A stretch of DNA of 64,000 nt from Acidobacteriaceae bacterium. GTDB lineage: Bacteria > Acidobacteriota > Terriglobia > Terriglobales > Acidobacteriaceae. Location: assembly GCA_025355505.1 (NCBI GenBank), contig JANXZM010000109.1, forward strand, positions 39,191-103,190. The letters are read 5' to 3'. Below the pieces are notes generated by a model. It saw only the letters and a program-made list of their open reading frames with translations, was not told the DNA's origin and did not search any database. The position numbers and the translations under genes were made by a program. Below are positions 7,824 through 16,153 of the stretch, piece by piece. Position 1 is the stretch's first letter. Each line of letters opens with the position of its first letter.

Positions 7824-8555
7824 TCACGCAGGCAATCTCTTGAGCATCGCGTTCGCTCTCCGGAACCAAGGCCGTTCCCGCCGCCGCAGGTAGCCGGGCA
7901 TGGTGGGTTTCTTATCGAGCACCTTCTGCGCCCATTCGCGGGCTTCGGCGTTTTGGCCTTCGGAGGCCAGCAGATCCGCGAAATTCAGGTAAGTCTCTGA
8001 CAACGTCGACGTGATCGTCACTTGCCGGAAGAGTTTCTCGGCCTTTTCTTTTTGCCCGGTCTGGGCGTAGGCGTGGGCGAGCAATCCAGCCGCGCGCTGG
8101 AAATCGTAATCTGGCTCTTTGCCGACCACCCGTTCCAGGTCGGGTAACGCGGCTGCGGCGTCGCCTAACTGGATGGCGCAGACGCCGCGCCGGTAAAAGG
8201 GGTCGGGCGTATCGGCGCGGGCGGCAATGGCCTTGTCGAACGCTGCTCGCGCCGACTGAAGTTTGCCGTCGTCCATGTAAAGGTCGCCAAGTTCTTCGTG
8301 GTTCCCGGCCGACGGATTGTCGCGAATCGCAGCTTCCAGTTGGCCAATGCGCTTGCGCCGCGGAAACACTTTGAAGGACTGGCCGACAAGCCCAATGTCG
8401 GGCAGCGCTTCGACCGCGAGATAGATAATCGCGCCGAACGGGATAAACAGGATGATAAAAATCCAATAGGTATCCGGCCGCCGACGGATAAAGTGGACGA
8501 TAGCCAGTCCCTGGATAAGGAAGCCCCACGGAAAAAGAAAACCTAGAAGTCCCAT
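7824..8555 (-). CDS. Membrane-anchored tetratricopeptide repeat protein
   Basis: About 243 residues with the chosen ATG at 8555. Two N-terminal hydrophobic segments (GFLFPWGFLIQGLAIVHFI and YWIFIILFIPFGAIIYLAV) form a hairpin anchor resembling the PLDc_N-type two-helix module. TPR-like helices follow over about residues 65-230 (LGDLYMDDGKLQSARAAFDKAIAARADTPDPFYRRGV and later repeats) on a likely cytoplasmic domain. In-frame ATGs at 8588 and 8624 would add 11 or 23 residues; none has a good ribosome site. Probably a scaffold or assembly factor; partners are unknown. Convergent with the small secreted protein gene. Confidence 0.75.
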   Translation of the reverse strand: MGLLGFLFPWGFLIQGLAIVHFIRRRPDTYWIFIILFIPFGAIIYLAVEALPDIGLVGQSFKVFPRRKRIGQLEAAIRDNPSAGNHEELGDLYMDDGKLQSARAAFDKAIAARADTPDPFYRRGVCAIQLGDAAAALPDLERVVGKEPDYDFQRAAGLLAHAYAQTGQKEKAEKLFRQVTITSTLSETYLNFADLLASEGQNAEAREWAQKVLDKKPTMPGYLRRRERPWFRRANAMLKRLPA

Positions 8556-8651
8556 GCCAGTCTTAAGTCCTAGCGTGAGATTACACATTTGTGGAAGATG
8601 GAGAAAGTGACTGTCGGGTGGCATCCCGCATTACGCAGAGAGTTACGCAGA

Positions 8652-8678
8652 GCGAGACGCGGCCAGCCGCGTCTCTAC
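8652..8678. repeat. Short dispersed palindrome (family A), copy 2
   Basis: gcgagacgcggc / gccgcgtctctac around a CA centre. It ends one base before the AGGAG that serves the NTF2-like gene at 8688, so the repeat lies in that gene's 5' leader. Confidence 0.75.
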
Positions 8679-8687
8679 AGGAGATTT

Positions 8688-9083
8688 ATGTCGATCGAGA
8701 ACGACGAACAACTGGACGACGAAGCGCAAATTCTGGCGCTGCACGAAGCTGGAGACAAGGCGCTGATGTCGGGCGATCTCGCCGTGCTGGCGCGGATCTT
8801 TGCCGACGATTACGTGCAGTACAACGAGGCCGGCGTGGCTTTCACTAAACAGGATGTACTAAACAATTTCCGGACGGGAGCGATTCGTTATCCGTCGATT
8901 GTTTCCACCGGGCGTAGGATTCGCGTTTTCGGAGTTACCGCGGTCGTGCATGGCTCGGAATCGGATGAAGTGGAAGTCAACGGAGATCGGTTTACCGTGC
9001 GCTACGTTTATCTCGACGTCTTACGGAAATGCGATGGGGAGTGGAAGCTGGTGGCGTCGCAGTTGGCTAGGCCGGTGGAGTGA
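8688..9083 (+). CDS. NTF2-like / DUF4440 family protein
   Basis: 131 residues. The start is set by AGGAG at 8679-8683; the longer in-frame reading runs through a repeat and is unlikely. A cone-shaped NTF2-like fold is suggested by EAGDKALMSGDLAVLARIFADDYVQYNEAG, followed by FTKQDVLNNFRTG, HGSESDEVEV and VYLDVLRKCDGEWKLVASQLARP, a pattern typical of the DUF4440/SnoaL-like superfamily. Such proteins are ketosteroid-isomerase-like or ligand-binding, and no catalytic assignment can be made. No signal peptide, so probably cytoplasmic. Confidence 0.8.
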   Translation: MSIENDEQLDDEAQILALHEAGDKALMSGDLAVLARIFADDYVQYNEAGVAFTKQDVLNNFRTGAIRYPSIVSTGRRIRVFGVTAVVHGSESDEVEVNGDRFTVRYVYLDVLRKCDGEWKLVASQLARPVE

Positions 9084-9143
9084 GGTGGCAGACGCGCTGC
9101 GACCTGCTGGCGACAACTCAGACGATCTTGGTAAAATTCGCTC

Positions 9144-9689
9144 GTGCGCCCGCCTGTAGTCCGGTTTGTCAATCCGATCCGAATCGACAAACTCACCAAA
9201 GTTGTGCAGATACGCGGGGTAGACACTTACGTTCACTGGAGCGTCTTCCTTGTTGCGGCGCTGATGCTCGCGAATGTTGGCAGCCGGCCAGGAGTGACGC
9301 TGGTTGGATTGGCCTCCTATCTGAGCGTGCTTCTTATTCACGAGGTAGGTCACTTGGTTGCTGCACAGCGCCTTGGATGCAAGGTTAACTCGATCAAACT
9401 CTATCCGGTTTTCGGCGTTACCTGTTTTGAGATTCCGTGGACTCGATTGGACCATTGCGTAATCGCGTGGGGCGGAGTATTGGCGCAGGCTGCGGTGGCA
9501 ATTCCCTTGGTCGTGTGGGTGTCAATGTTCGGATATACGCGAATCGATGCGATCAATGCAATCTTTGCAATTCTGGGGTTCTTCAGCCTGGCTGTTGCGC
9601 TATTCAACCTTCTCCCCGTTCCACCTCTCGACGGAGCTACAGCGTGGGGACTATTGCCTGCACTTCGAGCTCGGAAGCGAATTCTTTAG
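9144..9689 (+). CDS. Site-2-protease-like (M50) membrane metalloprotease
   Basis: 181 residues, mostly membrane helices. The zinc-binding HEVGH (LSVLLIHEVGHLVAAQRLG) lies near residue 66, and the second metal-ligand motif LLPVPPLDGA near residue 160 replaces the usual N-x-x-P-x-P-x-L-D-G, as in compact M50B proteins. No PDZ or CBS domain. Predicted intramembrane proteolysis, substrate unknown. GTG start; a -10-like TAAAAT ends seven bases before it and there is no Shine-Dalgarno, so the mRNA may be leaderless. Shorter than typical site-2 proteases, and the C-terminus is abrupt. Confidence 0.8.
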   Translation: MRPPVVRFVNPIRIDKLTKVVQIRGVDTYVHWSVFLVAALMLANVGSRPGVTLVGLASYLSVLLIHEVGHLVAAQRLGCKVNSIKLYPVFGVTCFEIPWTRLDHCVIAWGGVLAQAAVAIPLVVWVSMFGYTRIDAINAIFAILGFFSLAVALFNLLPVPPLDGATAWGLLPALRARKRIL

Positions 9690-9740
9690 AGCCATTCAAA
9701 TGAAGATGCACGCGGATGGCAACTCGCCGAGCTACGCTCG

Positions 9741-9767
9741 GGACGAGCGGGGCACCCGTCCCTCCAC
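9741..9767. repeat. Short dispersed palindrome (family A), copy 3
   Basis: ggacgagcgggg-cacccgtccctccac, a degenerate copy between the M50 gene and the end of the DedA gene. It could act as a bidirectional terminator for the two convergent genes. Confidence 0.6.
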
Positions 9768-9772
9768 AAACT

Positions 9773-10399
9773 CTACTCCGCGGCGCGCAGGCGGTTCTGC
9801 CAGTGCGACCAGAGGAACCAGGCGATCCCGCCCAGCAACAAAACGCCGATGATCACGTCGAATTGATGGAAGTACTTGCCTAGCGAGCGCCAGTTCTCGC
9901 CTAGTTTCATGCCAAAGTAGGCTAGCGCGAAACACCAGGGCCACGATCCTAAGAAGGTATAGATGTGGAATTTGCCGCGCGGCATGCGGGCGATTCCGGC
10001 GGGCAGCGCGATGAATGTTCGGATCACGGGCAGCAAGCGCGCAATGAATACGGCCATGTCTCCCCAGCGCAGAAAGAATCGATCGGCCCAATCGAGTTCA
10101 CGGCGGCCCATCAGGATCCAGCGTCCGTAACGCTCGACCAGCGGACGCCCGCCGTAGCAGCCGATTTCGTAGGCCACCAGCGATCCTAGATTGCATCCGA
10201 TCGCGCCGGCCGTTGCCGCCCAGACCAGCTTCATCGTGCCGGTATAGACGAGGTAGCCCGCGAAAGGCATGATCAGCTCGGAAGGCAGCGGAATACACGC
10301 GGACTCAATGGCCATAAGCAGCACGATGCCGGAATAGCCGGTCGCCGCCACGATGGAATGAATGAAGACGAAAAGTAGTGTGAGGATTTTCTCGGTCAT
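9773..10399 (-). CDS. DedA family membrane protein
   Basis: 208 residues. Known family members are inner-membrane proteins linked to lipid-carrier (undecaprenyl phosphate) flipping, membrane-potential homeostasis and drug tolerance. Family signatures: ESACIPLPSELIMPFAGYL near residue 32, GCNLGSLVAYEIGCYGGRPLVERYG near residue 68, and the basic/Pro segment FIARLLPVIRTFIALPAGIARM near residue 117. Four to five hydrophobic segments. ATG at 10399. Confidence 0.92.
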   Translation of the reverse strand: MTEKILTLLFVFIHSIVAATGYSGIVLLMAIESACIPLPSELIMPFAGYLVYTGTMKLVWAATAGAIGCNLGSLVAYEIGCYGGRPLVERYGRWILMGRRELDWADRFFLRWGDMAVFIARLLPVIRTFIALPAGIARMPRGKFHIYTFLGSWPWCFALAYFGMKLGENWRSLGKYFHQFDVIIGVLLLGGIAWFLWSHWQNRLRAAE

Positions 10400-10484
10400 G
10401 CGATCAGGGTTGCGGGTTGACGAGAAGCAGGTCCTTCGCTTCGCTCAGGATGACAACTGTAGCCGGAAAATCTATCAACACGCG

Positions 10485-10709
10485 TCAGAACGCCCCTTCC
10501 TGCGTAAAGCTGAAGCCGGGCAAAGTTACGCCATCCGCCGATTTGGCGACCTTCACTTTCACGACCGGAGCGTCGGGCGCGGTGACATCGGCGGGCCGCA
10601 GTACCGCGTATTGCGTGAACACTTCGCTGTAGACCTTGGTGACAAGATGATCCTGGCCGGTTGCATCCTGGCGCCAGACTTGTCCGAGTTGGATGTTCTT
10701 CACGGCCAC
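10485..10709 (-). CDS. Conserved-looking small protein, function unknown
   Basis: 74 residues with a GTG start and AAAGGA eight bases upstream on the minus strand. The sequence reads as a compact beta domain (VWRQDATGQDHLVTKVYSEVFTQYAVLRP, then KVKVAKSADGVTLPGFSF) and resembles small acidobacterial proteins of unknown role. No signal peptide or membrane helix. I recognise no function. Sequence between it and DedA holds only a short cttcgctcaggatgac-type repeat near 10438-10456. Confidence 0.6.
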   Translation of the reverse strand: MAVKNIQLGQVWRQDATGQDHLVTKVYSEVFTQYAVLRPADVTAPDAPVVKVKVAKSADGVTLPGFSFTQEGAF

Positions 10710-10843
10710 AAGTTTTTCCTTTCGTTCTCAGAGTACTCACCTCGCCGCCAACCCGTCAATCGTAGCGGAGTTGCCTTTCGCAATGTGTGGCCGCCGCACG
10801 CCAGCGGCTTTGTTACCATGAACCCCTGCCCAGGAGGAAACCG

Positions 10844-11770
10844 ATGCCCCGCGGAAATATGCCGCGTCAACCCAGTCGCAGCGGACGACAGGAAGGTGCG
10901 CGCCTGGCGAAGGGTGCGCTGTTGAAGGGTGTGCCATTGCAGGACACACCATCGTCGAAGGCTGCAACATCAAAGAATACGGCTGCGCGTCCCGCCGCCG
11001 GTCGAGCGTTGCTGAACACTGGGAAGACGCCGCAGGCTGCGGTCCTGAAAAAAAAATTTGCATCTGGAAGGAAAGACGCGGCAAGCCGCTTCTCTACTTA
11101 TGATCCTTTGGCGCCTGAGCGTGTGCGCCAGATTATCGCGGGCCTTGATCATCTCTATCCCGAAATGACTTGCGCTCTCACTCACCGAAGCGCATGGGAA
11201 TTGCTGGTGGCTACGATTCTTTCGGCGCAGTGTACCGACGTGCGGGTGAACATGGTCACGCCCGTGCTTTTTGAAAAATATCCGACCGTGCAGGATTTCG
11301 CGGGGCTAGAGCCGGAACAGTTGGAGCCGGACATCCGCTCGACCGGCTTCTTCCGCAACAAGTCGAAGTCGGTGGTGGGTGCGGCGCGGAAGGTGGTCGC
11401 GGACTTTGGCGGGAACGTGCCACAGACGATGGAGGAATTGGTGAGCCTCCCCGGTGTGGCGCGGAAAACGGCGAACGTGGTGCTTGGGACGTGGTTTAAG
11501 AAGAATGACGGGGTGGTCGTGGATACGCACGTGACGCGGATTTCACGGCGGTTGGAACTGACGAAGCAGGAAGACGCGAAGAAAATTGAAGAGGATCTGA
11601 TGCGGATTATCCCCCGGGAACGCTGGACCGACTTTTCTCACGAAGTGATCTGGCACGGGCGGAAGCTCTGTGTGGCGCGCAGTCCGAAGTGCGCCGATTG
11701 CGCTCTGGAGAAGCTGTGTCACGCCGCGGACAAGACTTGGTCTACGGTTGAGATTCACTCGCAGTCTTAG
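10844..11770 (+). CDS. nth: Endonuclease III with an unusual N-terminal extension
   Basis: Base-excision-repair DNA glycosylase/AP lyase for oxidised pyrimidines. 308 residues against about 210-220 for the family. AGGAGG at 10832-10837, six bases before the ATG, supports this start. The first ~95 residues are a basic, Ala/Lys/Ser-rich low-complexity tail (SRSGRQEGARLAKGALLKG...). The catalytic domain follows from about residue 95. The helix-hairpin-helix LVSLPGVARKTANVVLG holds the Lys nucleophile, VVVDTHVTRISRRL the catalytic Asp, and C-x6-C-x2-C-x5-C (CVARSPKCADCALEKLC) the 4Fe-4S cluster. A family-A palindrome is embedded in frame at 11071-11097 where the tail meets the domain, so part of the extension arose by repeat insertion. 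Confidence 0.95.
   Translation: MPRGNMPRQPSRSGRQEGARLAKGALLKGVPLQDTPSSKAATSKNTAARPAAGRALLNTGKTPQAAVLKKKFASGRKDAASRFSTYDPLAPERVRQIIAGLDHLYPEMTCALTHRSAWELLVATILSAQCTDVRVNMVTPVLFEKYPTVQDFAGLEPEQLEPDIRSTGFFRNKSKSVVGAARKVVADFGGNVPQTMEELVSLPGVARKTANVVLGTWFKKNDGVVVDTHVTRISRRLELTKQEDAKKIEEDLMRIIPRERWTDFSHEVIWHGRKLCVARSPKCADCALEKLCHAADKTWSTVEIHSQS
11071..11097. repeat. Family-A palindrome inside the nth coding sequence
   Basis: gaaagacgcggc-aa-gccgcttctctac, translated in frame as part of GRKDAASRFST. It is the only copy of this repeat family found within a gene in this window. Confidence 0.7.
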
Positions 11771-11796
11771 GGTCGGCGGCGTACGAGGAGAGGCCG

Positions 11797-11838
11797 AGCT
11801 GGGCTGGGCTGGGCTTGGCTTGGTTTGGTTTGGTTTGG
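11797..11838. repeat. Degenerate pentanucleotide tandem repeat
   Basis: Eight consecutive 5-base units that change gradually from gctgg through gcttg to gtttg. They lie just after nth and directly against a family-A palindrome. Looks like a slippage-generated tract that has drifted. Confidence 0.7.
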
Positions 11839-11864
11839 ACGGGCGAGGGCGCCCGTCCCTACAC
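11837..11864. repeat. Short dispersed palindrome (family A), copy 5
   Basis: ggacgggcg-aggg-cgcccgtccctacac between the convergent nth and PP2C phosphatase genes. The strong stem could terminate transcription from both sides. Confidence 0.7.
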
Positions 11865-11875
11865 GAGCAAAGGCC

Positions 11876-13522
11876 TTAGCCGCCGGTGTAGGACAGTTCT
11901 ACTACGGTGCAATCGTCGTTGAGCGGCGTGCCTCCGCAAAAATCGGCGACTGCAGTGAAAACGTCCTCCATCGACGCACTCTTCCCGGCTACGTCTTCGA
12001 GGCGCTCGCTGTCGAACATATCTCCGTGGGCATTTTCGGCCTCAGTGACGCCATCGGTCACCAGGATCAACCGATCCCCCGGCCGCATCTGGCAGCGGTC
12101 GCTCGAGTAAGTCGCATCCGCCAACAGGCCTACCGGCAGGTTGCCGTGGGATGGCCGGAGCACTTCGTTGCCACAGATCCACACCGGCGGAACGTGTCCG
12201 CAATTGACGTATTCGAGATCACCGTCGCTGCGCAGGCGCGTGATGATCATGGTCGCGTATTTCTCGCCGATGTGCTTGTAGGTGAAGAAGCGATTGACGG
12301 CGTCGACGATTTCCACGAGTGGCATGCCTGAAATGAGTTGCGAGTAGACCATCCCCTGGAGAATGGAGGCGAGCAGCGCGGCTGAGACTCCTTTGCCGCT
12401 GACGTCGGCAAGAACAACGGCCAGGCCTTGGGGCGTGTTTACGGCTTCAAAGAAATCGCCTCCGATTTCTTTACAAGACATATTGCGTCCGTTCACCTTC
12501 GCAAAAGGGACCTCGGGCAGGGTTACCGCTAACAGACGCTGCTGAATGGAGGCTGCAATCGACAGCTCCTGCTGGTAACGGCGGCCGGCTTCTTCGGCCT
12601 GCACCAGGCGCGCGTTCTCGACCAACTGCGCAGCTTCAGTCGCGATCGCGCGCAGAATATCGTGGCTGACGCTGGTGATATCACGCGAGGCAAAGCGGGA
12701 GTCCACATAGAGCGCCCCCATCACTTCTCCGCCGGCCGGCTGCTCGGCACGAGTCGTCTGCACCATCGGCTTGCGCAACGGCATACAGATCACGGTTCGC
12801 AGGTCGAAGGCGACGATGCTTTGCCGCTGCTGCACATCGAGCATCTGACTGGTGTCGGTGATCAGGTATTCGGAATTCGCGGTTAACGCACCGTCGAGCA
12901 CCGATCGAGAAATCGTCTTGTCGTCGAGCAGCGGCTCACCCTTCGAGTTACGTCCGGCGCCAAGCGTCAGGTTCCCTTCGATATCGCGAAGGAAGATGTA
13001 GCCGCGTTCGGCACGCGTCAGTTTCAGCGTGGCCTCGAGCAGCGTAACCAGGATTTCATCGAGCACGCCGATGGTGTTCAGCTTGCGCGCCGCTTCCATG
13101 AACAACGTGAGTTTCTCGAGGTCGCTGGCCTCCGGGGCGATCTGGATGCCCGAGATCTGGCTCAGGAACTCCCGCGCCGTGTTCGAGGTCGTGTGCAGTG
13201 GATGGAAGATCAGGTAGGCAATATCGCGTGCGCCAAATTCCAGCCGGTCGTTGCGTTGGAGCTTGTGCCGGTCAACCTTCTCGCCATTGACAAAGGTGCC
13301 GTGCTTGCTGCCTAAGTCCACGAGAAAAAATTCGCCGTTTTCTGAAACGATCGTCGCATGCTCGCGGGACACGCGCGGATCGGCGATCACCAGGTCGCGG
13401 TCCACCTTGCGGCCCACGGTGTAAGGAGTGTGATTCAGCGACAGCGTCTGCTGATCATTCCCCTGTACAAAGATCGCGATGGGAAAAATGCTGGATATGC
13501 CCGAATGCGACGAAACCGACAT
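11876..13522 (-). CDS. FHA-GAF-PP2C (RsbU/SpoIIE-type) serine phosphatase
   Basis: 548 residues, cytoplasmic signalling protein. An N-terminal FHA domain (about 20-105; YTVGRKVDRDLVIADPRVSREHATI and DLGSKHGTFVNG) should bind phosphothreonine peptides. A GAF domain lies at about 150-310, and the C-terminal PP2C_SIG domain at about 335-545 carries the metal-binding patterns EIGGDFFEAV, VLADVSGKGVSAALLAS and LVTDGVTEAENAHGDMF. Such enzymes usually dephosphorylate anti-anti-sigma factors in partner-switching modules; no anti-sigma partner gene is in this window. The minus-strand ATG follows an AGGAG about 12 bases upstream. Confidence 0.93.
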   Translation of the reverse strand: MSVSSHSGISSIFPIAIFVQGNDQQTLSLNHTPYTVGRKVDRDLVIADPRVSREHATIVSENGEFFLVDLGSKHGTFVNGEKVDRHKLQRNDRLEFGARDIAYLIFHPLHTTSNTAREFLSQISGIQIAPEASDLEKLTLFMEAARKLNTIGVLDEILVTLLEATLKLTRAERGYIFLRDIEGNLTLGAGRNSKGEPLLDDKTISRSVLDGALTANSEYLITDTSQMLDVQQRQSIVAFDLRTVICMPLRKPMVQTTRAEQPAGGEVMGALYVDSRFASRDITSVSHDILRAIATEAAQLVENARLVQAEEAGRRYQQELSIAASIQQRLLAVTLPEVPFAKVNGRNMSCKEIGGDFFEAVNTPQGLAVVLADVSGKGVSAALLASILQGMVYSQLISGMPLVEIVDAVNRFFTYKHIGEKYATMIITRLRSDGDLEYVNCGHVPPVWICGNEVLRPSHGNLPVGLLADATYSSDRCQMRPGDRLILVTDGVTEAENAHGDMFDSERLEDVAGKSASMEDVFTAVADFCGGTPLNDDCTVVELSYTGG

Positions 13523-13593
13523 GTACCCTGGACTCTCCTGCGGCCATCATGTCAGCAAAAAACGCCAGCGCCTGACACGGGCTCCCAAGCATT

Positions 13594-14907
13594 CTACGAC
13601 GAGCGCGGCCCTGCTGATGCAGTAAAAGTCTTCTGATAATAGTGGACCAGCATCAGGGCAGCCACTGCCACGGGGATCTGAGGCACCGTCCAGGCAGGGA
13701 TTGCCCAAGCCCGCTCGACCGTCTCTAGGGGCAAAACGAAGGAAAGCCCGGCCAGAACTGTGCTCGAGAACCACGGCCACACCAGCAATGCGGCAACCAT
13801 GGTCAGGATGACACGGCTGACGACGTTTTTTTCCCAGATCGATCTTCGGTCTCGGGCTATAACAAGGATGGCGGGAAGCAGCAGCACCTGATTGTAGAGA
13901 GAAAAAGTGGGCACCGTGAGTACGGTCAGCGCCATCACGAGACAGGTGGATGACTGGAATGCGCCGGTATTTTCCGGCTGTTTACGCCGCTTCCAGCAAA
14001 CTAGCGCGGTGGTTCCCGCAAACAGCACTTCCAGAAGTCTGCCCCAGGGAGAGGGGAGGACCGCCTCCAGCAGCGGGACTGCCTGGGTGTAGCGCCAGTA
14101 CTCGCCGGCCGCGTGCCAAAAACGGCCGATCCAGTGCGGCAGCCACCACTCCGAAGCGGCGCAGAGAACTGCCATGGTGCCTAGAAACGAAGCCGCCCAG
14201 CGATAGCGGCGTCTCAAGTCACCGAGGCTCCATATACCGAGCCATAGCAGCAGAGGCAGCACGAGTTGAGGCTTGATGGTCGCCAGGGCCAGCACAATAC
14301 CCGCGGCAACGGGGCGGCCCGCAACCAGCAGCGCCATCGCCACCGCGCACATGGCGGCAACCAGCAGAGTTAGTTGCTGGAGTTTGAGACCCTGCAACAC
14401 GGGCACACTGCCCAGGGTTAAGGCCAGCATGGCGGCCTGAACCGAAGGAGCGACCGGCCAACTTAACACACGAAGCCAGAGAGGAACGCTGGCTAACGTC
14501 ACGCCTACCAGAATCCAGAAGAACGATCGTTGCACAACTCCGAAGCCAAGATGGACTGTAGGCGCCAAATAAAAAACGACGTACGCGGGATAAGCGAAAG
14601 CTTGCTGGTCTTTTGGATCCGCGGGACGGGAAGGATCGAGGGGGCGGCCGTAGTATCCGGCTTGAATCTCGCGCGTAACTTCGGGGCTGTACGGGTCTCG
14701 GCCATGCAGCAGAAGTTCCTGAGCCCCGATCCAGCGGGGATAGAGGTCAGAAAGATTTCCACGCGGGTTGCCGTGTGCAGCCGCATAAATAACTTGATGA
14801 GCCACAAGCACGCGCTGGACATACAACCATCCGCCAACTGCGGAGAGCACCGCCGCCAGTACCAACCATATCTGTGAACGGAAAGGGTTGGAACAAATCA
14901 TGCTCAT
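13594..14907 (-). CDS. GT87/DUF2029-type integral membrane glycosyltransferase-like protein (downstream copy)
   Basis: About 437 residues with around ten hydrophobic segments. GT87/DUF2029 proteins include polyprenol-phosphate-mannose-dependent mannosyltransferases. An early DLYPRWIGAQELLLHGRDPYSPEVTREIQAGYYGRP segment is the usual GT-C-like loop after the first helix, and VLALATIKPQLVLPLLLWL is the family's central K-P-Q motif. The start is taken at the ATG at 14907, which overlaps the TGA of the upstream gene by four bases (ATGA), implying coupled translation. A longer in-frame extension lies wholly inside the neighbour. Substrate unknown. Confidence 0.82.
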   Translation of the reverse strand: MSMICSNPFRSQIWLVLAAVLSAVGGWLYVQRVLVAHQVIYAAAHGNPRGNLSDLYPRWIGAQELLLHGRDPYSPEVTREIQAGYYGRPLDPSRPADPKDQQAFAYPAYVVFYLAPTVHLGFGVVQRSFFWILVGVTLASVPLWLRVLSWPVAPSVQAAMLALTLGSVPVLQGLKLQQLTLLVAAMCAVAMALLVAGRPVAAGIVLALATIKPQLVLPLLLWLGIWSLGDLRRRYRWAASFLGTMAVLCAASEWWLPHWIGRFWHAAGEYWRYTQAVPLLEAVLPSPWGRLLEVLFAGTTALVCWKRRKQPENTGAFQSSTCLVMALTVLTVPTFSLYNQVLLLPAILVIARDRRSIWEKNVVSRVILTMVAALLVWPWFSSTVLAGLSFVLPLETVERAWAIPAWTVPQIPVAVAALMLVHYYQKTFTASAGPRSS

Positions 14908-16115
14908 GCTGGCACCTCCGCTGGAGCGGGGGCAAGAACCAGCCTCAGATAGAGCCACAGCAAAACCAGAGAAAACCAGAAATAACGATCGACAACCAAC
15001 CACAAGAGCATATGAAGCGGAGCGAGGAACATGAGCACGACGAGCAAAAATACCCATGCATCGAGCTTCTTTTCTTTCTCTCTCACATCAACCGTTCGGG
15101 AAAGCAAGCAGAGTGACATCGGAAGCAGCAGACAGAGGTCGTACACAAGCGCATGAAAGCTGACCAGGATGGTAGTGACCGCAGCCAGACTGGACAAGTA
15201 GATGATGGAGTCTCGCCCGTGGTGGATCCGGCGCATAGCTACCAAGAACACAACCACCGACGAGGCGCAGATGAGCAGGGCGATTACCGCTCCTGACGAG
15301 ATGAATCCAGGCACCAGCTGTTCGACCAGACCACGGAGGTTCGGCACAGATTCCGGGCCAAAAGCGCGAGCAGCAGGCGTCCCTTCCAGGCGGAGAACAA
15401 ACCGAGCGTAGTCGAGCAGGCCGCGCCACCCCACGATGACCACGGAGATGCCAGCCAGAACAAAAGCCACCGGTACGAAGCCGACGAAAACACGCCAACG
15501 CCTAATCGCAAGGAGAACAACCAAAGGCAGGGCAAGTTGAGGCCGGAAAAGACACGCAGCCAAAAGCGCACCGGCCACCGCGTCATTCCCTCGATCAAGG
15601 CGAATGACCGCAAGCACGAAAAGGAGCAGCAACAGAATCATGTCTTGCCCTTGAATTATGCCCATTGCCACAGGGTAGAATGCGGTGGCGCCAAGGCCCA
15701 ATATAAGGGGTGGGACAGCCGCGAACTGCGAAAAGTGTCTTCTCAAAAGGGTTACGCTCACTGCCAGCATGATCAAGTTGAGCGCGGTCCAGAGGAGATA
15801 GGCCGGCCAATACTCCAACCGCGTGAAGGGGAGGAACAAAAGGGCTTCGAACGGCGGGTGATTGAATGGCAGCGGTCCTTGCCGGATGGGGACGTGCGTA
15901 AACGTGAGTTGCATCCGGTATTGAGTTGCCAGATTGTAAAGAGTGGAAGCCTGGCCGCTTCGGAGAAGGCGTGCGGCGGTGTAGAAGATGGTGAAATCCT
16001 GGTATCCATTCTTCAGCAACGGCATCACTCGAAACAGCAGGGTGAGGTTGCAGAACGTCATCGCCAGCAGAAAGGCCGCGACCAGAAACTTGCGCTTTTG
16101 GACGAACGCAGTCAT
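14904..16115 (-). CDS. GT87/DUF2029-type integral membrane glycosyltransferase-like protein (upstream copy)
   Basis: 403 residues, about ten membrane spans. The post-helix-1 loop DFTIFYTAARLLRSGQASTLYNLATQYRMQ and PFNHPPFEALLFLPFTRL, plus AACLFRPQLALPLVVLLAI, are typical of the GT87/DUF2029 family, likely using a polyprenyl-phosphate sugar on the periplasmic side. First gene of a two-gene operon with the paralogue at 13594-14907. Divergent from the membrane protein gene at 16154 with only 38 bases between starts. Confidence 0.82.
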   Translation of the reverse strand: MTAFVQKRKFLVAAFLLAMTFCNLTLLFRVMPLLKNGYQDFTIFYTAARLLRSGQASTLYNLATQYRMQLTFTHVPIRQGPLPFNHPPFEALLFLPFTRLEYWPAYLLWTALNLIMLAVSVTLLRRHFSQFAAVPPLILGLGATAFYPVAMGIIQGQDMILLLLLFVLAVIRLDRGNDAVAGALLAACLFRPQLALPLVVLLAIRRWRVFVGFVPVAFVLAGISVVIVGWRGLLDYARFVLRLEGTPAARAFGPESVPNLRGLVEQLVPGFISSGAVIALLICASSVVVFLVAMRRIHHGRDSIIYLSSLAAVTTILVSFHALVYDLCLLLPMSLCLLSRTVDVREKEKKLDAWVFLLVVLMFLAPLHMLLWLVVDRYFWFSLVLLWLYLRLVLAPAPAEVPA

Positions 16116-16140
16116 AGAAGCTTTTGCAGAAGCCTGATTC

Positions 16141-16146
16141 TATAAT
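16141..16146 (+). promoter_or_regulatory. -10 box TATAAT for the 16154 gene
   Basis: Perfect TATAAT with seven bases to the ATG at 16154 and no Shine-Dalgarno between. The transcript would begin at the start codon. No good -35 was seen. Confidence 0.5.
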
Positions 16147-16153
16147 CCCGGCA

